Part shown: positions 23,001 to 33,886 of the stretch, piece by piece
Position numbering within the stretch: position 1 is the stretch's first letter
How the letters are laid out: each line of letters opens with the position of its first letter
DNA from: Carya illinoinensis
Lineage: Eukaryota > Streptophyta > Magnoliopsida > Fagales > Juglandaceae
NCBI RefSeq assembly: GCF_018687715.1
Contig: NC_056762.1
Span: 16,102,364 to 16,166,363, forward strand
Direction: 5' to 3'
Length of the DNA stretch: 64,000 nt
Program-made: the position numbers and the translations under genes
The notes under the pieces: model-generated
Told to the model about the DNA's origin: nothing
Seen by the model: only the letters and a program-made list of their open reading frames with translations
Databases searched by the model: none

Positions 23001-24632
23001 TGACTCGCTCTAAAACGAGCAGCACAAAAGTTGTCCTAAGTGCAGGAGAATGTCACGTAATAATTAGGAATAAAATTCCTAGACCTCTCCACAAGGAAAG
23101 TGTGCTTAAATCAAACTCATACAATGGTGGATGATATTTATAAAGAAAAAATAAAAGTGGAGGTACATACAATGAATAGAAAATAAAATTACTGAGATTG
23201 AGATTTTTAAAGTAACATAATATAACTAAAATGATAAAATAAAGATATATGAAAAACGACTACGGTTTCAATGAATGACTAAGATTGATCCGTCTAATAA
23301 TTTCGAATATTGTCTCCAATCTATCTACTTCAATTAAACTAGAATAATAATTCCGTTTAATTAGAAGATTTAGCATTTAAGATCAAGAAAATTAATTACG
23401 AAAGATTAAGAAGCATAAACAATTGATGATTAAAACATTCACAAATCCATTTGAATATCATAGGGATTCTTCAAGCATCCAATATATCCAGAAATCACAA
23501 TAGATCAAGATAGATATATAGATAGTCAAAGTTTCTAATAATAAAACCATTCAATCGATTAAACTCACAATAAAAACACTACTGCTAATTGGAAACAATA
23601 TCTAAATCATTGGATTTCACCTCTAACCTTAGTAAAATATAAGAAAAATAAATGAAATAAGTTAAATAAGTAAACCAAAATTAACAAGAGCTGGAAAGGA
23701 GGCTACAGGTAGAGGAGGAATGGTGGACCATGATAGTGGTGTCACTCTACTATGCTGTCCTCCTCTCCCTGCTTGAGCTCTCTCAAAAACAAAGAAAACT
23801 AAGAGAAAACTAAATTACACCTCGAAAAAGACTCCCACAGATGTGTAACACCTCTCCCTTTTATAGCCATTTCATCCATGCATCGGGCCAAAAAGCAAGA
23901 AAATAAAGACGTTGATCCCAAAGTTCTTGCAGGTGTGCTTTCCCCTGCTGTGTTGCTGTCCTTTCCATTCCAGCTGTTGCTTGTTGTTTGCATTACTGTT
24001 CTTCTATCTGGTATTCTACAGCTACAGCAAGTCCTTGGTAGCATGTATTGCGCTGCCCCACTCTGCAGCAGGGTTTGCTCAAAACCAAAAGAAAGAATAA
24101 AATCCATGTGCGCGTTAGCCTTCTGTCCAAAAGCAAGCCAATTGTGTTGCTTTTCTCCAACCTATTTGACTTGCTGCATGTAAAGACAAAAAAAACACCC
24201 ATATGCGTTCCACTAATTTCCAATTTACACATTGTTCAATGCAACATTTATACGTCAAAAACCATTAGAATCCCATGGTTTGCATGTGGTTAGCTACCAA
24301 CTATTTATCCCATCATTTCAAATAGTATTAATATCATGGGGAGCACCTTATTTAAAAGTAGTAAAGACAGGAAAAGAAATAATACGAAATAAATAGAAAA
24401 TAAAAAATAAATTAAAAAACAAAAATAGAATATCAAAAATATATTGTGCATATGAAGAAATGTTGCCCAATTAAATCACAAGTTATAAAATTAAACATAA
24501 ATCATAATATTAACAAATTTAAATCACAACTCAAATTTATGCCGATTAACCATATTTCCATCTAAAACCAATAATAATATCAATAAACTAATTAAAATAT
24601 ATTGCTTTAAATGTATATAATATGCAATAATA
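23001..24632 (-). mobile_element. 1.63-kb insertion in the long LTR, possible solo LTR
   Basis: This segment has no counterpart in the plus-strand LTR copy, whose sequence is continuous across the point (near 11350-11385). It is flanked by CAACTC at 22995-23000 and 24633-24638. On the minus strand it ends AGCGAGTCA (a CA end), and it carries a TATA box, CTATAAAAGGG, near 23866. The start on that strand, TATTATTGC, is not a clean TG. A decayed solo LTR fits best. No ORF has recognisable similarity. Confidence 0.5.
23856..23866 (-). promoter_or_regulatory. TATA box in the 1.63-kb insertion
   Basis: The minus strand reads CTATAAAAGGG, followed by a G-rich then pyrimidine-rich leader. It is the strongest TATA match that I noticed in this part of the window and supports the reading of the insertion as an LTR transcribed on the minus strand. 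Confidence 0.5.
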
Positions 24633-24965
24633 CAACTCAATTAAACTCCTAAGTGCCTTGAACAATTCAAAATGCATTTTCAAAAAAGCATTATTCTAGA
24701 AATAAAAAATGGTTTTATTGCACTATAAAATCCTAAATATTTCTCTGAGACTAATGGCGCAAACCATTTCTCATTCTCACACTTCTAAGTACATCAAATA
24801 AATAAAATTGCATTTCTGATACCATAGTGAGTAGCAAAACTAACTATGCTAACAAACTAAAACCTATGTAATTGGATCAATTCGTGAAAATTTTTAGGTT
24901 TTCACAAGGTTCCTAAAGCCTAAAAAACTTCTTCTGTTAAATTTCTGGTGGGCTTTTACACAGGT

Positions 24966-25031
24966 AACCTTATTTTGCATGTTCCGATATTTTAGAGTCT
25001 GCCAAATCCCATACAGAATCCAGGGGTATCA
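24966..25031 (+). mobile_element. Long solo LTR, plus strand, right end
   Basis: Continuation of 11027-14600 after the inserted minus-strand LTR. It ends AGGGGTATCA. The joined sequence across the gap matches the third LTR copy near 25640-25724. Confidence 0.65.
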
Positions 25032-25724
25032 TAATAGTGACCCTATGAGGTAAGACATCATGTATGAGTCTATCTTAGGTAAGCAAGCACACCATGTTCA
25101 TTAAAGTCATGTTTTTCATCAAATCCATATATATCAAGCATACATGTCATGTTTACTGTCAAACATGCTTAATTATACTATTGGTAGCTTAGGAGCATAC
25201 TTGCTGAGATTTTATAAATCTAACTGTGGTAATCTCAACTACCATTCCTTCCAGAATGATAGATGATGTGAAAGGGAATGGAGGAATAGTGCACCCACAA
25301 CTGGACAATGTCAAATAGGCCGAGGAAGAGCCTGGGGGAGCTTATGGAGTCAATCATCTAGTTTTAGGATATTATTATAAAGCTAATGGCTGAGCTGCTT
25401 GATGTTTAGATTAGATTATTGTTTGTCTATAATTATGGAGTTATGTCTCTAGTACTATATTATTTTGTTTACAGACTAGTTGGACGAATGATGTGACATT
25501 TGTTTATTTGAATAGAAAGTATTTATGTTTGGGGATTAGCATTCTAGTACAATGTATTTATTCAAACAAAAATTTATTTGTTGTGTTTACTGCATATTGT
25601 TATAAACATATTAGGTGCAATGCATTTTAATTGTTATGAACGGAGTAATATAATCTTGTGTTGCATGTTCTGACATTTTACGCTTCAAGTTCCTTCAAAT
25701 TTCAAGTAGAGTTTGGGGGAATCA
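25032..25724 (+). mobile_element. Outermost long-LTR fragment, right part
   Basis: Non-coding 3' part of the same LTR family. It matches the reverse complement of 14601-15310, for example the GGGGATTAGCATTCTAGTAC block near 25535. It ends GGGGGAATCA. It completes the LTR begun at 10157-11026. Confidence 0.55.
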
Positions 25725-26646
25725 AAACTATATATAATTTACTATATATATATATGCAAAGATAAAATTCTTAAAATACAACTTAATATCTATCAAAAGT
25801 CCGACGACAATGTTTTGTCGATAGTATATATTTATCCATTATTATTTTTGCAATAAAATATTTAGAATTTATTTTCTTCATAAAAACTATCAAATGATTA
25901 TTTAGAAGCCTATCTTTTATTCTAGTCTGTAAGTTCATTTATCAAGTTTAATGTTAAATCTAGATATTTTGGTGTCACATTAAGCATATAATGCTATAAT
26001 TGAGAGCAGAAATAAATTTTTTCTTGGTCGTTGAAATCTAGGGGATAAAACTTATCAATTATTTTTCTTATAAATCATCAAAATTAAATCATTTTCTTGG
26101 GTTTATTTTACTTTTGAGTCCCATATTAAGAAGCTTGATATTATATAATAAACGACTTTGGGATACAAATTAGTAAGTTTATTATTTCTCATAAACTTAA
26201 CTTTAGTTTAATTCACATCATAGAAAATATATAATATAAAGAAAATTATAAAAAAAATTTGGGGCTATAGAAAAAAATAAAATAAAATAAAATAAAATTG
26301 GAGAGGCATTTATTTGTATATACAAATGTTAGAAAGTTTTAGAGAGCTTATGGGAATTATAAAATTTTTAAAGGGCCACTTTGAATTATGAATTTTGAGC
26401 GGTGTATCTGCAATGTTGGTTAAATGAAATTGTGGTTGTTTCATGTGTGCGACGTGAACTGTGGGGGTGGGGGGTTGTCTGTGTGTGTAGCATGCGACAG
26501 CAAGGGTGCTTACCTAGTGGTGTCGGGCAGTGCACGATGTAGGCTAGTGAGCTGAGAGGCATGATGGTGAAAGCCTTGGAGGTTGCAACAGCACAATTAT
26601 ATCTAGGGCACAAGATGTGTATGTGCATGAGGAAGCTTAAGATTCT
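25725..26646. other. AT-rich spacer, no recognised feature
   Basis: AT-rich DNA with short microsatellite runs (TATATA near 25742, AAAAT near 26275). The 80-codon minus-strand ORF at 26386-26628 lacks any recognisable domain and I do not call it a gene. Confidence 0.6.
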
Positions 26647-26817
26647 ATAAAGAGAAATGTTTTAGTGAAAAAGAGATCCCATAAAAGTAAACTCATAAAC
26701 TGACATAACTTGATAGTGCTTTAGATTGTAAAGTTAGTTTTGTTGTAAAAAGTAGATTTAACATATCATATAAACCCACATCAGTTTATGGGTTTAATTT
26801 TGAGAGATCTCTTTATA
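26647..26817. mobile_element. MITE with long inverted repeats
   Basis: About 170 bp. The right end (TCTCTTTATA at 26808-26817) is the inverse of the left end (TATAAAGAGA at 26647-26656). A long inner inverted repeat includes AAACTCATAAACTGA on one side and TCAGTTTATGGGTTT on the other. No coding region. The CACTA transposon starts within three bases of its right end. Confidence 0.75.
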
Positions 26818-26819
26818 CA

Positions 26820-26850
26820 CACTACAAGAAATTTTCTTTTTAGGGATGAA
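26820..26850 (+). repeat. Left terminal inverted repeat of the CACTA element
   Basis: CACTACAAGAAATTTTCTTT at the start, then a GGGATGAAATTTG stretch that has a counterpart (GAGACAAAAATTTG) inside the right end. Confidence 0.9.
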
Positions 26851-26954
26851 ATTTGTTAGGAACGAAATTTAGAGACGAAATAAATTTCATCCCTAAAGAT
26901 ACTTTTCAGAGACAAAATTTAAATTTTGTCTCAAAATAGGAAGAACCTTATAAA

Positions 26955-27120
26955 TCCGTTCGAACTAATAAATATTAGTTCGAACTGGAGATTCTGAGAC
27001 GAATTAAATCGTCTCAAAAAATCGAAACCGTTCGAACTAATAAAATTTATTTTGAACAGAAAATTAATCTATTCGAATGCAATATAATCTATTCGAATTA
27101 GTAATAATTAGTTCGAACGG
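26955..27120. repeat. TTCGAA motif cluster, left subterminal
   Basis: Several copies of a motif with core TTCGAA (as GTTCGAACT or ATTCGAAT) in both orientations, within 300 bases of the end. Subterminal repeats are where CACTA transposition proteins bind in En/Spm. Here that role is an inference from position. Confidence 0.7.
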
Positions 27121-27488
27121 TATTATTTAATTGAAAAGATATATTGTTAAAATTGTAATAATACATATTTTTTCTATTAATTTTTTATCTATCATTTTCA
27201 AATTAAATAAAAATTTCTATATATTATATATTATGATTTACAATGAATTAAAATATTTACGAATTCATAAATTAATTTTATGTAATTATTTTAAAAATAT
27301 TTTAGTTAAATAAATATTACTTTAAAGATAGTGTCATTTTTTCAATTATTGTGAACATTAAGTATAATGAGAAGAAAATATAATTAACAATAAAGAGGCT
27401 AGCAAACACTAAAAATAAAAATCATACATTAATCACATCCCAAAAAGAGTTAAATGTTCTATACAACATAAAAAAAGTAAAATAATAA

Positions 27489-28603
27489 CTAACAATATCT
27501 ATCTATTAAGTAAATCAAAATCCTCCTGTAAGATTTGTAAGTGTCCTTCCACGTCCTGAAGCCTATCCATAATGGGCTGAATGAAGTCCCTGAATATAAT
27601 TTGGCGGTACTCCGCCAATATAGCTCATACCTCATCCGGAGTAGCCCCAGCAGGCTGTCTCTCAATAGGGGCAGCAGTAGTAGAAGCTGGATCAATAGGC
27701 GGAGGCTAATCCTGATCCTGTACTGCATGAGTCCTCGACAAGTGACCCCTGCTCTTCCTGAATGTGATCCTATTAACGAGCCTCATCTATGGTGTCCTCC
27801 GCTCAGTCAAAGTCACTTGAACCCCCGATTGGAGTAAGAGGTTAGATATCAGCAGTGCAAATGGTAGACTACCTCCACTCGAATAGCGTGACTCTGATCG
27901 AATGCAGAGGAAGAAATATAATGCCAGATCAATCAGCTCCCCCTGTGCTAACCGTAACCAAAATCTGGCCTGCTCGATCCTGAAATCAGTCTTGTGTTTT
28001 TTCGGATCAATATTATATCCAACAATCAGATTAAGCATTTTGAAAAATGCTATACAATCGGCCTGCGGATCACTTTACTACCATCATATGGAGGAGCTGA
28101 AGGCTCTCACTATCATCTGAGTCGATATCCAGCTCTGCGGTCTGTACATCCGGTGCTGGCAATGAGGATGCGACTGGTGTGTCCTCTCCAGATGGTGCAG
28201 TCGCTGCTGTCTCTGGTGCTGGTGCTGCAGGATATGCACCGGGCTCCCACTGCAGATCAAGAAACTCAGCAATAACGCGGTGAGAGAAGATAATACTCAC
28301 TCCCCAGACTACTAAGACTACTAAGTTGTAGCACAGAGCATCACCAGACTGCTCTCCCGTGGCACGGTAAAACTCACCGACCATCTCAGGATATGCTACG
28401 CCCCTCTACCGACAGATCGAGGTCCATCCACGATCGATGATGATGTCATTTATACTCCGTCCCTCCCAAGTGAGATCATGGAAGTCATCCAGAATGATCT
28501 CCCGCTCAACAAGTATAGCCCGCACGACAAGCTGAGAAGGAGCTGCTTCGCTACTTTGGCCTGTTTGGGGTCGGGAACGTTTTCTTCTGCTGCTGCTTGC
28601 CAT
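27489..28603 (-). pseudogene. Plant transposon-protein domain pseudogene in the CACTA element
   Basis: The start at 28603 gives MASSSRRKRSRPQTG, a basic N-terminus. Next come VEREIILDDFHDLTWEGRSINDIIIDRGW and, after an in-frame TAG, YPEMVGEFYRATG. After a break, ALYFFLCIRSES and SLPFALLISNLLLQSGV follow. A C-terminal helical stretch ends near 27490 (DRLQDVEGHLQ). This order resembles the domain called putative plant transposon protein in Pfam, whose function is unknown. Stops and at least two frame changes are present, though some breaks could be introns. It runs opposite to TNP2, which makes it either an extra gene of this CACTA family or a captured one. Confidence 0.6.
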
Positions 28604-28689
28604 TAGTGTACTGTTGATATACAAAATAATTATGTAATTTAACTAAAGTGAATATTGTCTACTGATGATGTTGTCTTGCAGTGTTTGGC

Positions 28690-30180
28690 AAGTCTTTATT
28701 CGAATGAATTAAAATCCGTTCGAATAAGGGCTGCCAAATATCATGTTTAGTTCGAATGATTAAAATTCAATATATGTGACCTCAATTTTCATTTGAATGA
28801 AGTAAAAGTCCATTCGAATGGAATTTAACGTCATTCGAATGACCATAAAAGTAATTCGAATGAGCTCAAAAAACATTAATTCGAATGAGCAAGAAGTCCA
28901 TTCGAATGAACATTTTTTCCATTCGAATGAGCATAAATTCCATTCGAATTGAAATAACTTTAATTCAAATAGAATATAAGCTCATTCGAACGGGATTGAG
29001 CCAAACAGACATGGCTAAGTCGACTCAGTCCCGAATCTACAAATTCAAACAGCTCAATGTACCAATATTTTAATCGGTAGAAATGATTGAGGAGTAAAGC
29101 CCCATCATTTCTACCGATTACTTTTGTGTCATTTAACCCCAAAACAACAAAATGGGGTCAGATTGATTCAAAATCCAAACCCCCCCAAAACTTAAAATAT
29201 AATCGGTTAAAACTCTAAATATTTAACCCATACCTCTTGTTGTAGGGGATTTGAGCACTTGGTCGGAGTTTGCGGCGGCGTTGGGGCTGCGAACAGTGGA
29301 GGATTCGATCGGACGGTTCGAATGAGAGGATGCACGAATGGCCGGAGAATAAACTGTATCACGGCTTAAATAATGTAAATTCGTTCGAACGGAAAGGGTA
29401 TATGTTCGAATGAATATTGTAATAATTCAAAAATAATTTGATATATATAAGTACAAGAGGTAAAACAACATATACTAGTATTAGTACTAATATTTAAATT
29501 ATACATTAGCTGAGTATAAAATAGTCTCAGGTAAAGCATTGCATTATATTATAATATACTAAGTCTATAGTAAAACATTTCATTAAATATAAGTATAAAA
29601 TACATATATCTAATATATTTAGTTCGTGTATTAGTAATTAATAAACCAAGTACTTAGAATATATTAGAAAGTATTATAGTACTATTAGTTTTCAAATATT
29701 TATGCTATCTATACTATAATAGATAGTATTATACTATTAGTGATACTTAGTGTTATACTTATAGTGATACTAATTATAAGTATAACACTATTAGTGATAC
29801 TAAATAAAATATTAGTCTATTAATAATACATAATATTATAGATTGATAAGAAACTTAGTATTATGTTATTACTGACACTTAGTATTATAACGTGTATTGT
29901 ATTTTATTATATACTAATAATAATATAATAAGTATATTTATATATTTCTATTATTATCTGTTTGAACGCATATTAAGTTGTTCGAACAGATATAAATTTT
30001 GTTCGAATGAAGTTTTTTGTTTGGAGGGAAAATTCGCGCCAAATTATCGGTATATGCTGGAAAATATTCATTTTTTTCATTCGAACTGAAATATTATTAA
30101 TTCGAACGGGAAAATATTGTGGGAAAAATTTGCAGTTTTTTTGATTTTCGCATTTGAACTTATAAAAAATCTGTTTGAAC
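28690..30180. repeat. TTCGAA motif clusters, internal
   Basis: Dense copies of ATTCGAATG and GTTCGAAC at 28690-29000, 29330-29415 and 29960-30180, with a few more at 30670-30770. They lie 2-4 kb from the left end, deeper than subterminal repeats are usually found. Between the clusters the DNA is AT-rich with repeated TTAGTAT motifs. Confidence 0.7.
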
Positions 30181-30224
30181 GTAAATTCACATATTATTAA
30201 CCTGATCCTTTAACTTCATTTTCA

Positions 30225-30515
30225 CTCGGATTGAAGTTTAAGAAAGGGAAAGAGAGCGTGGCAGAGGCTGATAGAGAGTGTTGTGGAGAGAGAGAGCTTC
30301 AAAGAAGTGAGAGAGAAGATATTCTTGAGAGAGAAGAAAGAAGGAGAAGAGGTAAATGGTATTTTTGTTATTTTTCATTCCAATTTTCGTTTACAAGTAC
30401 AGTTTCATTTCTTGCATTTATTTGTTGGGATAGAATAACTGTTTAATGTGTTTTATGCATATATAGGTATTGTGGATTGATTTTTTTTATTGGATTGCAA
30501 AAATTGGAGGTAAGT
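30225..30515 (+). other. Probable 5' untranslated exons of the CACTA transcript
   Basis: A purine-rich exon-like stretch (GAGAGAGAGC, GAGAAGAAAG) ends in GAG followed by GTAAAT near 30349. A second exon-like piece near 30465-30512 ends GGAG followed by GTAAGT. The next good acceptor before a coding exon is at 39928, just before ATGGATAAG. If so, the LARD element lies in a 5' intron. This is inference from splice-like signals only. Confidence 0.35.
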
Positions 30516-31550
30516 TTTTATAGTTTTCTAAGTTATTTAATAATCATATTTAGGGATAATCATATAGTTTCCAATGTATCGTATTGAAATATGTCGTCAT
30601 GTATGTGAAAATTGTGTTTTGTGATTCAGTTTTTTGCTCTTTTTCGTGACTAGTTTATGGTTTTGTCCCATTCGAATACTCTGAATATCGTTCGAATTGA
30701 ATGTAATCAGTTCAAACGGAATCAAATGATGGCTTTATTCTATTCGAACATATTGAGTGTTTGTTTGAACAGTATCAATTAGATGATAGTTATAAAGTAA
30801 TTATAAAATGTAATTATAATGTATAATTGTAAATATTTAAGTACTGTATTGTAATATTCGAAAACTTAAAATATAATTATTTGATATTTAATAAAAGAAG
30901 TTTAATGTATTAGTGAAAATATTTAATAGATTAATACTAAAAAAAAACCATAAAATATAAGTTATAAAAAATTATAATTAAATATTTGAAAACATTTAAG
31001 TAATCTAAATAAGATAATTAATACTCTAAATATTCTTATTGTACTTAATTAAAGAATTATGATATATAATTAATTCTATTTAAGTACTCTAACTAATAGA
31101 TTAATACTTTAATTATAATTATAAAATATAAGTTATAAAAAATTATAATTAAATATGCAGAATTATTTAAGCTCTCTAATTAAGATGATTAATACTCTAA
31201 ATATTCTTATTGTACTTAATTAAAGAATTATAATGCATAATTAATTCTATTTAAGTACTCTAATTAATAGATTAATACTTAAATTATAATTATAAAATAT
31301 AAGTTATAAAAAATGATAACTTATATTTTCAGAATTATTTAAGTACTCTAATTAAGATGATTAACATGATGGAATCTTTAAGTAAAGAATTATAAGTACT
31401 TAAATATATGGCAGGGCCCATCATGTATACTTGTAATGTAATCTTGTAATGTATTTATGATGTATACTTGTTATGTTTATTACTGAGGTGTTGGATTTTC
31501 TAATTAGTTTACATGCAGTTAAACCTTAGACTCATTCGAGAGTTGTGGCC
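30516..31550. other. AT-rich CACTA interior, likely intron
   Basis: Very AT-rich, with a roughly 170-bp segment repeated about three times between 30950 and 31370 (TTATAAAAAATTATAATTAA and ATTTAAGTACTCTAATTAA blocks). No coding potential. Confidence 0.6.
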
Positions 31551-31555
31551 AAATA

Positions 31556-33870
31556 TGTGACGCCCCCAATTCCCCACGCCCGAATACGGGAAAATCGAGA
31601 CGTCCGGATGGTGACAACCCGGGTCACCATCCCATCGACGGGTGCCAAGTGTATGCAAAGGCAACAAGTGTGCACAAGAAAAACGCAGCGGATAACGAAA
31701 GTCATATAACTAAGTATCAGAATTTTTTTCTTAACATAATACAGGCTGTTTAAAACATACATAAATAAAATATTACAAAAACCACAAATACAGTTTTAAA
31801 CAAATATAAAACATATCATCAGCAACCCGACGGAGCCGCATCCTCGGGCTCAGCCTCCTCCTCCTCATCCTCATCACCTGCACCAAAAGCTACGGAACCA
31901 CAAATGGTTCCGCAGGTAAGTAAACTCAAACGCTACCAGATAAAAACACATAGGACTCAAACAATATGCATGAAACATGCCCAATGCACAAAGCCTATAA
32001 AACATGATTTTTTCCACACACGCCAAAAATCCCATTTGGCCCAAAAACATATCCTTTCCGAAAAACACGCCAAAAGTCACATTTGGCCGCCAAAAGTCCA
32101 TTTGGCCCAATATCTCGCCAGAAGTCCATCTGGCCCAATATCTCGCCAGAAGTCCATCTGGCCCACGCCAAAAGTCCCATTTGGCCTCACAAACCATTAT
32201 CCAATTTTAACCGTATGCACCATGACCTCCCCTAGGGGTCATCCGCACACCCTGGCTCCAGTGCCACACCGCAGAGTACCACTACGCATGTGACACCTAA
32301 CGAGCGATGCCCAGTTCCGCGCCCCGCGCGTTCGTAGCCAAGCATCCTCTAGCCCTCGCCAGCGAAGGGCCACGAAGTCGGTGAGTAGGGCGATGCCCGG
32401 TTCCGCGCCCGGCGCGTTCGTAGCCAAGCATCCCCTAGCCCCGCTCCCGTCATCGCTCTCGACAACTCAGGGGACATCACTCAGTTTATTCCGCTCCCGA
32501 GTGACCAGAGGAGCTCCACCGAGATAATAACCCATCCCGGCTTGGGCTCGTGATACACACGCACCCGCAATACACTTACGCCAATACACAGGCTTTTCAC
32601 ATAAATCCACAAACACGTGTGCATGCACCATGTAATGCCATAACAATGCATAATAAAATAATCCAATAACATAAAACAAATAAACAGGCAACTCCGTCCT
32701 CCATCCATCCGACCCCCGGAACTCCTCGGACTCAGTCCGGAATCAACAACCAACAACAATAAATAAATTGAATGAGCGATATATATTTAAATCTGAAAAT
32801 AGGGTTTGGAAAATACTTACAGCGCTATATGGTATTTTTAGAAAGCTTGCAGCGTTGCACACGGCGGAAGAAAAGCAACGTAACAGTGTATTTTACACTG
32901 TGTCCGTGGGTAATAAATTACCCACTTTTGAACGGGGACAAACTAGAGCTTAGGATTGATAGGGAATGGTCTAGGGATGATTGTGAAGCTATTGGAAGTG
33001 GTGGTTGGCCGTGGGTGGCGGCGAAAACGCCGGAAATAGGCCGGAAAACTCAAATCGGAAAGCAAGCTCGTAGGAGCTGTTCCGGTGGTCGTTGGAGGCC
33101 GGAAATAGGTGGGTTAGGACGGCAAGGAGTCGGTGATGAAGTGGTGAAGAAATGGTGGCCGGAGGTGGAGCGACGGCGGAGGATCGAGCCAAAAACCGTG
33201 GGGCTTCAAATGGCTTTTCCGGCCAAACGACCGGCCGGATGGGGGAGATATTTGGTGGGAAGGTGTGCCGGAGGGAGGGGGTTCGAACAAGACCAGCGGC
33301 GAGCCAAACGGTGGCCGGACGGCGGCGGTCTGGGCTGAAGAAGATTCCGGCAACAGGGGTGAAAACAGAGCAGGTGCAGCAACTTCCGGCGGCTCTCGAA
33401 AGCTAACGGCTGGTCCGATAGCTCTGAAAATTGGTGGGGATGATCTATGGTGGAAGGGGAAGAGAATGGTAGTGACGGCGCACCAAACGGTGGCCGGACG
33501 GCGGAGAACCGGCCGGTCAAAGTGGAGGCAACGGGAATGAGAAAAAGAGGGAGGACGCACGGGGAGAGGGAAACCGGAAAGGAAAAGAAAAAGAAAAAGA
33601 AGAAAAGAAGAAAAGAAGAAAAAGAAAAAGGAAAAAGGGAAAAGAAAAAGAGAAAAGAAAAAAAATGAGGTCCAGTCCTCACTCCGGAAACCAAAACTGA
33701 TCCGCCGAAAACGATTTTAAAAACCGTAAAACGACTAAATAAAATAAACACCACATCAAATAAATTAAAAACCAATTTAAAACACATTAATTTAAAATAA
33801 ATAAACTAATATATTAATTAAATTAAAAACAACCCTTCAGTGAAAATACACGCAAAAGCGGGTCATCACA
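31556..33870 (-). repeat. 3' LTR of the LARD element
   Basis: On the minus strand it starts TGTGATGACCCGC and ends GGGGGCGTCACA. It is 28 bp longer than the other LTR because it has one more copy of a 28-bp unit (CGCCAGAAGTCCATCTGGCC core) near 32100-32165. The middle is GC-rich and contains CGG/CCG repeats that produce long ORFs on both strands. I regard these as non-coding. Confidence 0.95.
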
Positions 33871-33886
33871 TCCTCCCCTCCTTAAA
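33871..33886 (-). other. Polypurine tract of the LARD element
   Basis: The minus strand reads AAGGAGGGGAGGA directly before the 3' LTR. This primes second-strand synthesis in LTR elements. Confidence 0.9.

Larger units (their letters stand above)
14601..24960 (-). mobile_element. Long solo LTR, minus strand, with three insertions
   Basis: On the minus strand it starts TGTAAAAGCCC (24960) and ends GGGTGTCACA (14601). The flanks are TAGGT (14596-14600) and CAGGT (24961-24965), a target duplication with one change. The host LTR reads through exactly across this point, judged against the third copy near 25640-25660. Three insertions break it: the Ty3 element at 15747-20451, a MITE at 21817-22026 and a 1.63-kb segment at 23001-24632. 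Without them it is about 3.8 kb, like its plus-strand relative. No coding regions belong to it. Confidence 0.68.

Noticed and set aside
26386..26628. 80-codon ORF with Cys and His
   Set aside because: No family motif, no introns or context of a gene, and found in spacer between repeats.
29880..30090. Short plus-strand ORF in AT-rich CACTA interior
   Set aside because: Random AT-rich reading frame without similarity.
32772..33787. ORFs of 188 and 193 codons inside the LARD LTRs, repeated at 38424-39439
   Set aside because: They lie in GC-rich or pyrimidine-rich repeat DNA, overlap one another on both strands and resemble no protein. They are shared only because the two LTRs are nearly identical.
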